Positions 1-7,910 of a stretch of 64,000 nt of DNA are shown here, piece by piece. The position numbers and the translations under genes were made by a program. How positions within the stretch are numbered: the stretch's first letter is position 1; each line of letters starts with the position of its first letter. The notes below the pieces were generated by a model. That model searched no databases. It was not told the DNA's origin and worked only from the letters and a program-made list of their open reading frames with translations. Source of the DNA: Bradyrhizobium sp. Ghvi (lineage in GTDB: Bacteria > Pseudomonadota > Alphaproteobacteria > Rhizobiales > Xanthobacteraceae); assembly GCF_900115265.1 (NCBI RefSeq), contig NZ_FOVU01000007.1, positions 62,001 to 126,000 on the forward strand. The letters run 5' to 3'.

Positions 1-2
1 GG

Positions 3-881
3 TATGTCCGCGAATGGCTGGCGAGCCAGGCCGCGTCCGGCTACGTCGAATACGACGCCGGCTCTGGAAAGTTCTCGATGCTGCCGGAGCAGGCGATGGC
101 GCTCGCTGACCAGGACAGCCCGGTGTTCCTTGGCGCGGTCGGCAACGTCATCGCGGCCGCATTTCTCGACGAGCCGAAGGTTTCCGACGCCTTCAAGTCC
201 GGGAAAGGCGTCGGCTGGAACCGGCGCAGCGAATGCCTGTTCTGCGGCACCGCGCGCTTCTTCCGCACCGGCTACATGCACCATCTCGTGCAGGAGTGGC
301 TGCCCGCGCTGGACGGCGTCGTGGACAAGCTGAACCGCGGCGCCAAGGTTGCCGATGTCGGCTGCGGGCACGGCGTCTCGACGCGGCTGATGGCCGAGGC
401 TTTTCCCAATTCCCGTTTCTATGGCTTCGATTATCACGAGGGCTCGATCGAAGCGGCACGAAAAGCGGCAGCCGAGGCCAGGCTGGGCGATCGCGTCAGC
501 TTCGCGGTCCACTCGGCCAAGACCTATCCGGCCGAAGGCTACGACCTCGTCTGCTTCTTCGATTGCCTGCACGACATGGGTGATCCCGTTGGCGCAATCA
601 GCCATGTGCGTCAAACCATGGCGAAGGACGGCACGTGCATGCTGGTCGAGCCGTTCGCCGGCGACCGCCTCGAAGACAATCTCAACCCGGTCGGGCGCGT
701 CTATTACGCCGCGTCGACCATGATCTGCACGCCGGCTTCGCTCGATCAGGAGGTCGGCCTTGCTCTCGGGGCACAAGCCGGTGAGGCAAGGCTACGCAAG
801 GTCGCGAGCGAAGGCGGATTGTCGCGCTTCCGTCGCGCCGCCGAGACGCCGTTCAACCTGATCCTGGAGGCTCGGATCTGA
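3..881 (+). CDS. Class I SAM-dependent methyltransferase (5' end outside window)
   Basis: The reading frame is open from base 3 to a TGA at 879-881, so the true start lies upstream. The visible part is 292 residues. A Rossmann methyltransferase core follows a helical N-terminal region: the glycine-rich SAM loop reads VADVGCGHGVST at about residues 115-126 of the visible part, and an FFDCLHDMGDP stretch follows the next strands. The N-terminal part resembles the winged-helix dimerisation region of larger methyltransferases of the Rv2258c type. The substrate cannot be deduced. Internal ATGs exist, but the in-frame residues upstream of them look coding, so a truncated gene is preferred over a start at 78. 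Confidence 0.85.
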   Translation, partial: YVREWLASQAASGYVEYDAGSGKFSMLPEQAMALADQDSPVFLGAVGNVIAAAFLDEPKVSDAFKSGKGVGWNRRSECLFCGTARFFRTGYMHHLVQEWLPALDGVVDKLNRGAKVADVGCGHGVSTRLMAEAFPNSRFYGFDYHEGSIEAARKAAAEARLGDRVSFAVHSAKTYPAEGYDLVCFFDCLHDMGDPVGAISHVRQTMAKDGTCMLVEPFAGDRLEDNLNPVGRVYYAASTMICTPASLDQEVGLALGAQAGEARLRKVASEGGLSRFRRAAETPFNLILEARI

Positions 882-1046
882 TCTTCACGCGACGCCGCGG
901 CTCGCCATGTCAGGCCGCGGCGTCCGTCGCGATCACAGCGCAGTCCTGTGCGGCTACGCCGTCCGGTCTACCGAGGACGAGGAATCCGCCGGCGTGACGA
1001 TGGCCGTGCGGCGAAATGAGGCGAAAAGTCTTAGTGGACGGGCGCC

Positions 1047-1922
1047 TCAGCGGCCCCAGCGGTCCGACCAGATCTTCTCGCCGATCGTGCAGCTCACGCG
1101 CGGCTCCTTGTCCTTGTCGGCAACGTGCACCACCGGACGCTCGGGCGTGCGGCCGGCGACCTCCATCAGCAGCTTGGTGCGAATTGCCTCCTTGAACTTT
1201 TCGCGCCCCTTGATCGCAATCACGAAGGAGCCGGGACCGCCGATGACGCAATCCTCGTAATAGTAATCGAGATTGTCGATATCCATTGTCGAATAGGATG
1301 GTTCCTTGACCATGATCGGCAGGCCGTTGATGACGATGCCCTTCTCGAGCGCGGCATCGCGCGCCAGGGTGACCGGGCCGCCATTGTTGTTGGGACCGTC
1401 GCCGGAAATGTCGATGACGCGACGAAGGCCGTGGTAGGGATCCTCGTCGAACAGCGGCATCGCAAATCCGATCGCACCTGATATCGAGGTGCGCGAGGCG
1501 CGTCGGATCGGCGTCTTCATGATCTCGGTGGCAACCGCATCCGCGGTCTCCGGTCCGTCGATGAGGCGCCACGGGATGATGATCTTCTGGTCGTTGGACG
1601 CAGCCCATTCGAAGTAAGTCACCGCGATCCTGCCGGCGGGGCCGGCCTTCAGCGCTTGCAAGAACTCCTTGGATTGGATCGCCTGCGCATAACCTTCGCG
1701 CTGGATCGCGAGTTCGTCCATGTCCATGGAGTAGGAGACGTCGACCGCGAGGATCAGTTCGACGTCGACCGACTGCGCATCGCCGTCGGCCGCTTGCCGC
1801 TGCCGCGACGATTCGAATTTCGGCGGTCCGGATTTAGGACCTGGTGCCGCGATGCTCGCGACGTCCCCTCCGGCAAGTACGCCGGCCACCAGCACAGCCC
1901 CGATCGAGAAAAGCAAGCGCAT
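1047..1922 (-). CDS. DUF1194 (VWA-like) exported protein
   Basis: This 291-residue protein starts with a signal peptide (about residues 1-25). The mature part has a von Willebrand A-like fold: the metal-site motif DVSYS (DxSxS) lies near residue 60 and an ISGDGPNNNG motif near residue 170. This pattern is typical of DUF1194 proteins, which are exported, common in rhizobia and of unknown role. The gene is monocistronic and points away from the fluoride operon. Family assignment is strong; function is unknown. Confidence 0.85.
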   Translation of the reverse strand: MRLLFSIGAVLVAGVLAGGDVASIAAPGPKSGPPKFESSRQRQAADGDAQSVDVELILAVDVSYSMDMDELAIQREGYAQAIQSKEFLQALKAGPAGRIAVTYFEWAASNDQKIIIPWRLIDGPETADAVATEIMKTPIRRASRTSISGAIGFAMPLFDEDPYHGLRRVIDISGDGPNNNGGPVTLARDAALEKGIVINGLPIMVKEPSYSTMDIDNLDYYYEDCVIGGPGSFVIAIKGREKFKEAIRTKLLMEVAGRTPERPVVHVADKDKEPRVSCTIGEKIWSDRWGR

Positions 1923-2154
1923 CGCAGCCTCCCGTCGTATGACGCGATGGTGACACGCAAACGTCCTGCCGCAAAGCGCGAAGATCGCTTGCGCTTCACA
2001 TTCAGGTTAGGGATTTGCAAGTTAGAGTCTTCGTGCGCCAGCGCAAAAATCGCCGCCATGTCGCCACGCTTGCGCCGCCGCACCTTCGCGCCACAGGAGA
2101 GCGCGCTGCCCCCCACTTGTTCCCTGTGATTTCCATGCTAGGCTGACGACAGAG

Positions 2155-2222
2155 ATGGGGATGGAGTCCCCCGTTAACCGCCCGGCGGTCGAACAACCGT
2201 AGTGGGCTGATGACTCCTGCTC
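2155..2222 (+). promoter_or_regulatory. Fluoride riboswitch (crcB motif)
   Basis: The leader has the hallmarks of the crcB/fluoride aptamer. P1 is GGGG (2157-2160) with CCCC (2168-2171) around ATGGAGT; a GTTAACC linker follows; then a GC-capped variable stem (about 2179-2207); then the conserved CTGATGACTCCTGC (2207-2220). The diagnostic pseudoknot is present: GGAGT (2163-2167) pairs with ACTCC (2213-2217). The next genes are an MFS transporter, two crcB genes and a DUF190 gene, exactly the fluoride-detoxification context expected. Sequence and context are both strong. Confidence 0.93.
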
Positions 2223-2267
2223 GAGGTGAGGCAATGTGCCCTTGCCTTTGGTGGGAGCATGGAGAAC

Positions 2268-2288
2268 CCCGCCGATGGCGGGTTTTTT
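2268..2288 (+). terminator. Intrinsic terminator of the fluoride riboswitch leader
   Basis: CCCGCC (2268-2273), a GAT loop and GGCGGG (2277-2282) form a perfect 6-bp hairpin followed at once by six T (2283-2288). It lies between the aptamer and the first gene, so it is the likely expression platform. GGTGGG at 2250-2255 can also pair with CCCGCC and act as an antiterminator. Confidence 0.85.
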
Positions 2289-2314
2289 GTTGCCTGAAGC
2301 ATAAGGCCGGGGAT

Positions 2315-3523
2315 GTGACGACGACGACACCCAATGCGCGCATCAAGCTCCCCAGGGGAATCTGGGTGCTCGGCTTCGTCTCGATGCTGATGGACATCTC
2401 CTCCGAGATGATCCACGCGCTGCTGCCAGTCTATCTCGTCACCGTGCTCGGCGCCTCCACGCTCACCGTCGGCTTCATCGAGGGCATCGCGGAGGCGACC
2501 GCCGCGATCACGAAGATCTTTTCGGGCGCATTGTCAGACTGGCTTGGCCGGCGGAAGTTGCTCGCCGCCCTCGGCTATGGGCTGGCGGCGGTGACCAAGC
2601 CGCTGTTTCCGCTCGCGCCCAGCGTCGGCTGGCTCGTCGCGGCGCGCTTCATCGATCGCGTCGGCAAGGGCATTCGCGGCGCGCCCCGCGATGCGCTGGT
2701 TGCCGACATCGCGCCCGCCGGCCTGCGCGGCGCGAGCTTCGGCCTGAGGCAGTCGCTCGATACTGTCGGCGCCTTTGTCGGGCCGCTCGCCGCGATTGGC
2801 CTGATGTGGTGGACATCAGATCATTTTGTCGCCGTGTTCTGGGTGGCAGTCGTGCCGGCGTTCTTGTCCTTTGGACTGATTGCGTTCGCGGTCGAGGAAC
2901 CGGAACCGGACGCGAGCCGAGAGCCTGCGAAGAACCCGCTCAACGCCGCCGCAATCCGACAGCTCGGACCGATTTATTGGCGCGTCGTCGCAGTCGGCGT
3001 CGTCTTCACGCTCGCTCGATTCAGCGAAGCCTTTCTGATCCTGCGCGCCCAGAACGTCGGGCTCAATGCGATGTGGGTGCCGGCGGTGCTTGTGCTGATG
3101 AACGTCATCTACGCGCTCTCGGCCTATCCTGCCGGCGCGCTGTCGGACCGGATCAACCGGACCGCCCTGCTCGCGCTCGGCCTTCTCGTCCTCGCCGGCG
3201 CCGATCTGGCACTCGCGCTGTTGCCTGATCTGACCGGCCTCGCGCTCGGCGTCGTGCTGTGGGGGCTGCATATGGGACTGACGCAAGGCTTGCTCTCGGC
3301 CCTGGTCGCCGATACTGCACCTTCTGCGCTGCGCGGCACCGCGTTCGGCTATTTCAATCTGTTCACGGGCCTTGCGATGCTGGCCGCGAGCGTCATCGCC
3401 GGGGCGCTGTGGGACGCCTATGGTCCGACCGGAACGTTTCTTGCCGGGCTCGGCTTCACGCTGGCCGCGCTCGGGGGACTGCTCGCCATCGGCAACGGTC
3501 TGACGGCGGAGGACAAGGGATGA
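2315..3523 (+). CDS. MFS transporter, first gene of the fluoride-responsive operon
   Basis: This is a 12-helix major facilitator of about 402 residues. The MFS motif A region reads GALSDWLGRRKLL between helices 2 and 3, and a second DRINR loop occurs in the C-terminal half. The start chosen is GTG 2315: the longer frame from 2210 would begin inside the riboswitch and run through the terminator, whereas residues from 2315 lead straight into TM1 and a purine-rich stretch precedes the GTG. Stop is at 3523, 16 bases before crcB. Its riboswitch-controlled position implies a role under fluoride stress, but the substrate is not evident from the sequence. Confidence 0.88.
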   Translation: MTTTTPNARIKLPRGIWVLGFVSMLMDISSEMIHALLPVYLVTVLGASTLTVGFIEGIAEATAAITKIFSGALSDWLGRRKLLAALGYGLAAVTKPLFPLAPSVGWLVAARFIDRVGKGIRGAPRDALVADIAPAGLRGASFGLRQSLDTVGAFVGPLAAIGLMWWTSDHFVAVFWVAVVPAFLSFGLIAFAVEEPEPDASREPAKNPLNAAAIRQLGPIYWRVVAVGVVFTLARFSEAFLILRAQNVGLNAMWVPAVLVLMNVIYALSAYPAGALSDRINRTALLALGLLVLAGADLALALLPDLTGLALGVVLWGLHMGLTQGLLSALVADTAPSALRGTAFGYFNLFTGLAMLAASVIAGALWDAYGPTGTFLAGLGFTLAALGGLLAIGNGLTAEDKG

Positions 3524-3539
3524 CGGGGAGCTGTTCATC

Positions 3540-3929
3540 GTGTTGAGCGGAGTGATCGCAATCATGGTCGGCGGCGCGCTGGGCGGCTGCACCCGCTATT
3601 TCGTCTCCGGCGCGATCGCGCGGCGGCTGGGCGAGACCTTTCCCTGGGGCACCATGACCATCAACATCACCGGCGCCTTCCTGATCGGCATCTTCGGCGC
3701 GCTGGCGACCCATCCCAACTCGGCATTCGCCTCGCCCAATCCGTGGCTGTTCGCGGTGACCGGCTTTCTCGGCTGCTACACGACGGTGTCCTCGTTCAGC
3801 CTGCAAACGCTGACCTTGGCGCGCAACGGCGAGCCGATGCAGGCTCTCGGCAATGTCGTGGTCTCGGTCGGGCTGTGTCTCGCGGCCGTAAGCTGCGGCT
3901 TCCTCCTTGCGGACAGTCTGGGAGGCTAG
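3540..3929 (+). CDS. crcB: CrcB/Fluc fluoride channel subunit 1
   Basis: This is a 129-residue, four-helix membrane protein of the Fluc family, which exports fluoride passively as a dual-topology dimer. Visible family features are GGALGGCTRY in TM1, the polar-track Asn in TINITGAFLIG, and GFLGCYTTVSSFS in TM3. The start is GTG 3540, with GGGGAG upstream. The first Phe of the usual TTFSTFS box is Val here, while the neighbouring paralogue keeps it, suggesting that the two genes make a heterodimer with unequal pores. Confidence 0.93.
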   Translation: MLSGVIAIMVGGALGGCTRYFVSGAIARRLGETFPWGTMTINITGAFLIGIFGALATHPNSAFASPNPWLFAVTGFLGCYTTVSSFSLQTLTLARNGEPMQALGNVVVSVGLCLAAVSCGFLLADSLGG

Positions 3930-3935
3930 CGGCAG

Positions 3936-4361
3936 ATGAAGCCCTCCTCTACGGACCGCCGGCGCACGGCCATGCTCTATGCCTGGGTTTCTGCCGGCAG
4001 CATCGTCGGCGGGCTGACGCGTTATCTGGTCGGGCTTGCGCTCGATACCGGCCCCGGCTTTCCCTTTGCGACGTTGTTCATCAACGCGACAGGCTCGCTC
4101 ATCATCGGCTTCTACGCCACGCTGACTGGTCCCGACGGCCGCATGCTGGCGCGGCCGGAGCACCGGCAGTTCGTCATGACCGGCTTCTGCGGCGGCTACA
4201 CCACCTTCTCGACTTTCAGCCTCGAGACCTTCCGCCTGATCCATGGCGGCATGAAATATACCGCGCTCGCCTATATCACGGCGTCCGTCGTCTGCTGGCT
4301 GGTGTCGGTGTGGGCAGGGCATATGATGGCGAGCCGCTACAACCGCTTGACCAGGAGTTGA
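3936..4361 (+). CDS. crcB: CrcB/Fluc fluoride channel subunit 2
   Basis: A second Fluc paralogue of 141 residues begins 7 bases after the first. It has four predicted helices, a GGLTRYLVG motif in TM1, the conserved Asn in LFINATGS, and a fully canonical GFCGGYTTFSTFSLE box in TM3. Tandem crcB genes usually encode the two antiparallel subunits of a heterodimeric fluoride channel. Adjacent, tightly spaced and under one fluoride riboswitch, the pair very probably functions together. Confidence 0.94.
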   Translation: MKPSSTDRRRTAMLYAWVSAGSIVGGLTRYLVGLALDTGPGFPFATLFINATGSLIIGFYATLTGPDGRMLARPEHRQFVMTGFCGGYTTFSTFSLETFRLIHGGMKYTALAYITASVVCWLVSVWAGHMMASRYNRLTRS

Positions 4362-4363
4362 CA

Positions 4364-4705
4364 ATGCAAATCCCCAATCAAGCTATTTCGCTCCGGATCT
4401 TCATCGGCGAAAGCGACCATTGCGACGGCAAGCCGCTCTATGAAGCGATCGTGATGGCCGCACGCGAGCGACATCTCGCCGGTGCCACCGTTCTGCGCGG
4501 CCCGATGGGGTTCGGCAAGTCGAGCCGGTTGCACACTTCGAAAATTCTGCGACTCTCGGAAGATCTGCCGCTCCTGATCGAGATCGTCGACAGCGAAGAC
4601 AACATCAACGCATTCCTGCCCATCCTGGATGGCATGATGTCGAGCGGCCTGATCACCTTGGAGAAGGTGCAGGTCCTGCAATATGGTGCGAAGGCCGCGA
4701 GCTGA
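4364..4705 (+). CDS. DUF190 (PII-like) protein of the fluoride operon
   Basis: This is a 113-residue soluble protein of the DUF190 family, which has a PII/GlnB-like ferredoxin fold and is often adjacent or fused to crcB. It shows the family pattern of an IFIGESD start, a central helix, an RGPMGFGKSS loop and the strand LLIEIVDSEDNI. The ATG at 4364 is 2 bases after the crcB stop, with AGGAG just upstream, so it is the last gene of the fluoride unit. It may act as a regulatory partner of the channel; its biochemical role is not established. Confidence 0.9.
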   Translation: MQIPNQAISLRIFIGESDHCDGKPLYEAIVMAARERHLAGATVLRGPMGFGKSSRLHTSKILRLSEDLPLLIEIVDSEDNINAFLPILDGMMSSGLITLEKVQVLQYGAKAAS

Positions 4706-4747
4706 TCGCTCAGCTGGGAACCCGAGCCGCCGTGTCCAGGAGGCGGA

Positions 4748-5053
4748 ATGAACGACACCGTTACCACGCCGAAAACCAGGACAAAGACCAAGGTCGAGCG
4801 GCCGAAGCTGCACAAGGTCATCCTGATCAACGACGACTATACGCCGCGCGAATTCGTCACCATGGTGCTGAAGGCCGAGTTCCGCATGACCGAGGATCAG
4901 GCCTACAAGGTGATGATCACTGCGCACAAGTTAGGCGCCTGCGTAGTCGCCGTATTCACCAAGGACGTCGCCGAAACCAAGGCAACGCGCGCCACCGACG
5001 CCGGCCGCGCCAAGGGCTATCCGCTGCTGTTCACGACGGAGCCGGAGGAATAG
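4748..5053 (+). CDS. clpS: ATP-dependent Clp protease adaptor ClpS
   Basis: This 101-residue protein is ClpS, the N-degron adaptor that delivers substrates to ClpA-ClpP. A disordered Thr/Lys-rich N-terminus is followed by the conserved core with NDDYTPREFV, which forms the N-degron pocket, and the MITAHKLG helix. AGGAGGCGG lies just before the ATG. Its 3' end overlaps the convergent cyclase gene by 23 bases. It is 42 bases after the fluoride operon but looks functionally independent of it. Confidence 0.95.
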   Translation: MNDTVTTPKTRTKTKVERPKLHKVILINDDYTPREFVTMVLKAEFRMTEDQAYKVMITAHKLGACVVAVFTKDVAETKATRATDAGRAKGYPLLFTTEPEE

Positions 5054-6245
5054 CGGGCAGGCCATCACGGGGCGTTTCCTCCGCGAGCCCATACACGCGC
5101 TGCGCCTTGGAAAACCCCGCGATCGGAAATTCGCCGAGCTCGCGCCAGCCCTCGCGGCAGACTTTGGCAAACCCTTCCGAGGCCACGATGGTGCGGCCGA
5201 GCCGGCCTGTGATCTTTTCGAGCCGTGCGGCAAGATTGACGGCAGGACCGATGCAGGTGAAGTCGAGCCGGTTGCCGCCGCCGATATTGCCATAAAGGAT
5301 GTTGCCGACGTGGAGCGCGACACCGAAGCGGAAGCGCTCGATGGCCTCGCCGACAGGATGCGCAAGTGCCTCGACGCTGCCGCGCGCGTCGCGTGCCGCC
5401 GCCAGCACCTGCCCGCAGACATGCGTGGCATCCCCGACATATTCGTCGATCGGAAACACCGCGAGCAGGCCGTCGCCCATGAATTTCAGCACCTCGCCGC
5501 CGTGGGCGCGAATCGCGTCGACCTGACAATCGAAGTAGCGATTGAGGATCTCGACGACCGTTTCGGCCGGCAGCCGATCCGACAGCGCGGTGAAGCCACG
5601 CAGATCCGACAGCCAGATCGCGGCCTGCATGGTGTCGTTATGGCCGCGGCGGATCTGCCCGCCGAGGATGCGCGCGCCGGCGCGATTGCCGACATAGGTA
5701 TCGAGCAGCATCTCGGCGGTTCGGCGCAGGCTGATGATCTCGCTGACGCGCGCCAGCGGCGTCACGATGGAGCGGATCGCGGCGATGTGGTCGTCGATGA
5801 AACCGCCGGGATGACGCGTCGTCCAGCTCGTGGCATGGATCGAGCCGTCGAGAAACGGCATCGGGACCGCGACGTAGTCAGTCGCGCCTTCGGCACGCAG
5901 ATCGTCGATGAACGGAAACCGGTTGCTGTCAGGATCGTCGATGCGGCCGCGGACCTCGACGCCCTGCTCGAACACGATCCGAAGGGGACTCCGGGCGAAT
6001 TCGGGCGAGTCCAGGATTTCGAAATCAACGGTGCCGATCTCGACCTCCTGGCCTTGCCGCCAGATGAAGTTGCGCCCAAAAATCTCCGGATGCAACGTGC
6101 GGATGAAAATGCCGAACCGCCACAGTGGCAGGCCGGCCTCGACCAGATGTTCGCAAATATCCGCGACCATCTCGGCCGGCGTCGTTGACGACCGCGCGCC
6201 GTCGATCAGCCAGTTGGTGATGCGCTGGAGCTCGGAGCTTTGCAT
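5031..6245 (-). CDS. Class III adenylate cyclase domain protein
   Basis: A 404-residue soluble protein. The N-terminal ~200 residues look like a GAF-type sensor. The C-terminal half is a class III nucleotide cyclase with metal-binding DLRGFT and MGDGLLAVF, a Lys in EVLKFMGDG, and RLDFTCIGPAVNLAARLE, whose Asp and Asn/Arg positions fit the adenine-specific and transition-state residues of adenylate cyclases. The catalytic set appears complete. Its start overlaps the 3' end of the upstream membrane-protein gene by 40 bases, so the two are probably translationally coupled. The input signal is unknown. Confidence 0.88.
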   Translation of the reverse strand: MQSSELQRITNWLIDGARSSTTPAEMVADICEHLVEAGLPLWRFGIFIRTLHPEIFGRNFIWRQGQEVEIGTVDFEILDSPEFARSPLRIVFEQGVEVRGRIDDPDSNRFPFIDDLRAEGATDYVAVPMPFLDGSIHATSWTTRHPGGFIDDHIAAIRSIVTPLARVSEIISLRRTAEMLLDTYVGNRAGARILGGQIRRGHNDTMQAAIWLSDLRGFTALSDRLPAETVVEILNRYFDCQVDAIRAHGGEVLKFMGDGLLAVFPIDEYVGDATHVCGQVLAAARDARGSVEALAHPVGEAIERFRFGVALHVGNILYGNIGGGNRLDFTCIGPAVNLAARLEKITGRLGRTIVASEGFAKVCREGWRELGEFPIAGFSKAQRVYGLAEETPRDGLPAIPPAPS

Positions 6246-6694
6246 GAGTCCATTTGCGGACGGATGACGGGCTCCGTCAAGCCGATCGAACGGTTTGCTC
6301 TCGCATCGCCGCTGTCCGCGCCGATCCTAGTGATGACGAGCCATGCAAACAGCAGCACGCTCAAGCCAACGACAATCGAGGCGATACCGAGCACCGGCTC
6401 GGCGGCCTCGACACCCCTGAGCTTGAGCAGCAACGCGACAAACATGACGGGGACACCGGCATTGTGCATCCAGAATTGCGCCCCGGCGATGCGCCCCGCG
6501 CCGACCGATGGATAGGCCGTGGCGGTCAACCCGAACAACGCCATCGAGACCCAGCCGAGCAAATTGATATGGGCGTGGAGCGGAAACAGCGAATGGTCGC
6601 CGGATGCGCCCATCATTACGCCGAGAAGCACTCCAACGGCGAAATAGAAGGCCGCCAGCCGGAGCCAGGCGCGGGCGCGCGGGTTGTCGTTCAT
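6206..6694 (-). CDS. Small four-helix heme-copper-oxidase-like membrane protein
   Basis: This 162-residue protein has four predicted TM segments (about residues 10-30, 38-58, 70-90 and 98-118). Histidine-bearing motifs HAHINLLGW and MHNAGVPVMF resemble helices of heme-copper oxidase subunit I (CcoN/NorB type), though the protein is far too short for a full subunit. The start is ATG 6694, preceded by GAGGAG; the longer frame to 6898 would overlap the upstream gene. It lies between an NTF2-like gene and a cyclase gene in one probable operon. Heme binding is possible but unproven. Confidence 0.75.
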   Translation of the reverse strand: MNDNPRARAWLRLAAFYFAVGVLLGVMMGASGDHSLFPLHAHINLLGWVSMALFGLTATAYPSVGAGRIAGAQFWMHNAGVPVMFVALLLKLRGVEAAEPVLGIASIVVGLSVLLFAWLVITRIGADSGDARANRSIGLTEPVIRPQMDSCKAPSSSASPTG

Positions 6695-6723
6695 GACATT
6701 CTCCTCGACGATCAATGGCCTGC

Positions 6724-7158
6724 TCACGCGGCGTGCGGCGCGTTGAGTTGGTTGAGGATCGCCGCGAAGTCGAGCCAGACGTTTTCGCGCTTGATCTGCC
6801 CGTCGGGCGCCATGTCGAACACGTGCAGCAGGCGAAAGCTCAGCTTGCGTCCATGGCCTGGAATCCCGAAGGGCGCGCCGGGAGCCGTTCCTTCCCACAG
6901 ACTCTCGTCCACCACGAAATCCGGCCCGTAATAGCGTCGCAATGTGGTGACCTTCTCGCCGGAGAGGTCTGCGAACAAGGCATCGTAGAAGCCGCGCGCC
7001 GCCGTCTTCCCCTGAACCGGGCCTGTGGGATAGCCGACGACGTCGTGCTCGACGTCGTCGACCATCGTGCTCAATACACCATCCACGTCGTCCTCGGCCT
7101 CGAAACGGAAGTGGCGGTCGATCATGCGATCAAAGGTTTTCTTCAATTCAGCGTTCAT
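6724..7158 (-). CDS. NTF2-like/SnoaL-like protein
   Basis: This 144-residue protein has the small alpha+beta barrel pattern of the NTF2/SnoaL superfamily: an N-terminal helix pair, a VDDVEHDVVG stretch, then strands ending in RENVWLDFAAILNQL. The start is ATG 7158 with AAAGGGAA upstream; the longer start at 7197 would sit inside the operator. It is the first gene of a minus-strand unit facing a TetR regulator gene. The ligand or reaction is unknown; such proteins often bind or isomerise small hydrophobic compounds. Confidence 0.8.
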   Translation of the reverse strand: MNAELKKTFDRMIDRHFRFEAEDDVDGVLSTMVDDVEHDVVGYPTGPVQGKTAARGFYDALFADLSGEKVTTLRRYYGPDFVVDESLWEGTAPGAPFGIPGHGRKLSFRLLHVFDMAPDGQIKRENVWLDFAAILNQLNAPHAA

Positions 7159-7188
7159 GGGTTTCCCTTTGCTGGACAATTGGCTATA

Positions 7189-7224
7189 GTGAGACACAGT
7201 CCCTTAATAAGACATTTGTCTCAC
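7189..7224. promoter_or_regulatory. Probable TetR operator between divergent genes
   Basis: Perfect inverted arms GTGAGACA (7189-7196) and TGTCTCAC (7217-7224) are separated by 20 bases, with a second nested dyad AGACA..TGTCT at 7210-7221. The element sits between the NTF2-like gene (start 7158) and the tetR gene (start 7227), where a TetR repressor would control both. Confidence 0.72.
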
Positions 7225-7226
7225 AT

Positions 7227-7880
7227 ATGCCCGACAGGAAGTCAAGCCGAAGCGCGGATCGGAATCCGATCGAGACCGATGGCCGCGCAAACCAGAAGCG
7301 TCGCACGCGCCAAGCCCTGATGGATGCTGCAATTGCGCTTCGGGATGAAGGGCGCAGCCCGACCTTTGCCGAGGTGGCCGAGCGCGCCCTGGTGTCGCGC
7401 GCCACCGCATATCGTTATTTCTCCTCGCTCGAAGCTTTGATCAGCGAAACGGCGACTGAACGCGGGCTTGTGCCTCTGGAACAGATCTGGCGGCCCGGCG
7501 ATGATCCGGCCGACGGTATCTCGCGCGCGTCACGTGAAATGATGAAGCTGATGCTGGATGACGAAATCGGCCTGCATGTGATGGAGCGCTCGTTCATGGC
7601 CGTGTGGCTCGACAACGATGCGGGCGCACGGCCACCGCGGCCAGGCCGACGCATGAAGTTCATCGTGCCGATCGTCGAGGCGCTGAAGGGGGAACTGTCA
7701 TCCGCCGCACGCCGGCGGCTCGCCCACGCGCTGTCGATGGTGATGGGCAGCGAGGCTGCGCTGGCGATACGCGATATCGGCGGCGCCAGCGTCGATGAGG
7801 CACTCGCTGCCGCCGCCTGGGCGGCGCGGGCGCTTGTCAACCAGGCGCGGATCGATGCTGCGGAGGCGCGCCGCAAGTAG
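7227..7880 (+). CDS. TetR/AcrR family transcriptional regulator
   Basis: This 217-residue protein has an N-terminal TetR helix-turn-helix at about residues 25-75 (FAEVAERALVSRATAYRYF) and a helical C-terminal ligand-binding domain. It is transcribed divergently from the NTF2-like/membrane protein/cyclase unit across a palindromic operator. It is therefore probably a local repressor of that unit and of itself. The inducer is unknown. Confidence 0.88.
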   Translation: MPDRKSSRSADRNPIETDGRANQKRRTRQALMDAAIALRDEGRSPTFAEVAERALVSRATAYRYFSSLEALISETATERGLVPLEQIWRPGDDPADGISRASREMMKLMLDDEIGLHVMERSFMAVWLDNDAGARPPRPGRRMKFIVPIVEALKGELSSAARRRLAHALSMVMGSEAALAIRDIGGASVDEALAAAAWAARALVNQARIDAAEARRK

Positions 7881-7910
7881 TGGAATGCGTGTTGGCGAAG
7901 GCGCCCTGAA

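Noticed and set aside
2210..2314. MFS gene start at 2210
   Set aside because: It would translate the aptamer end and terminator; GTG 2315 leads directly into TM1.
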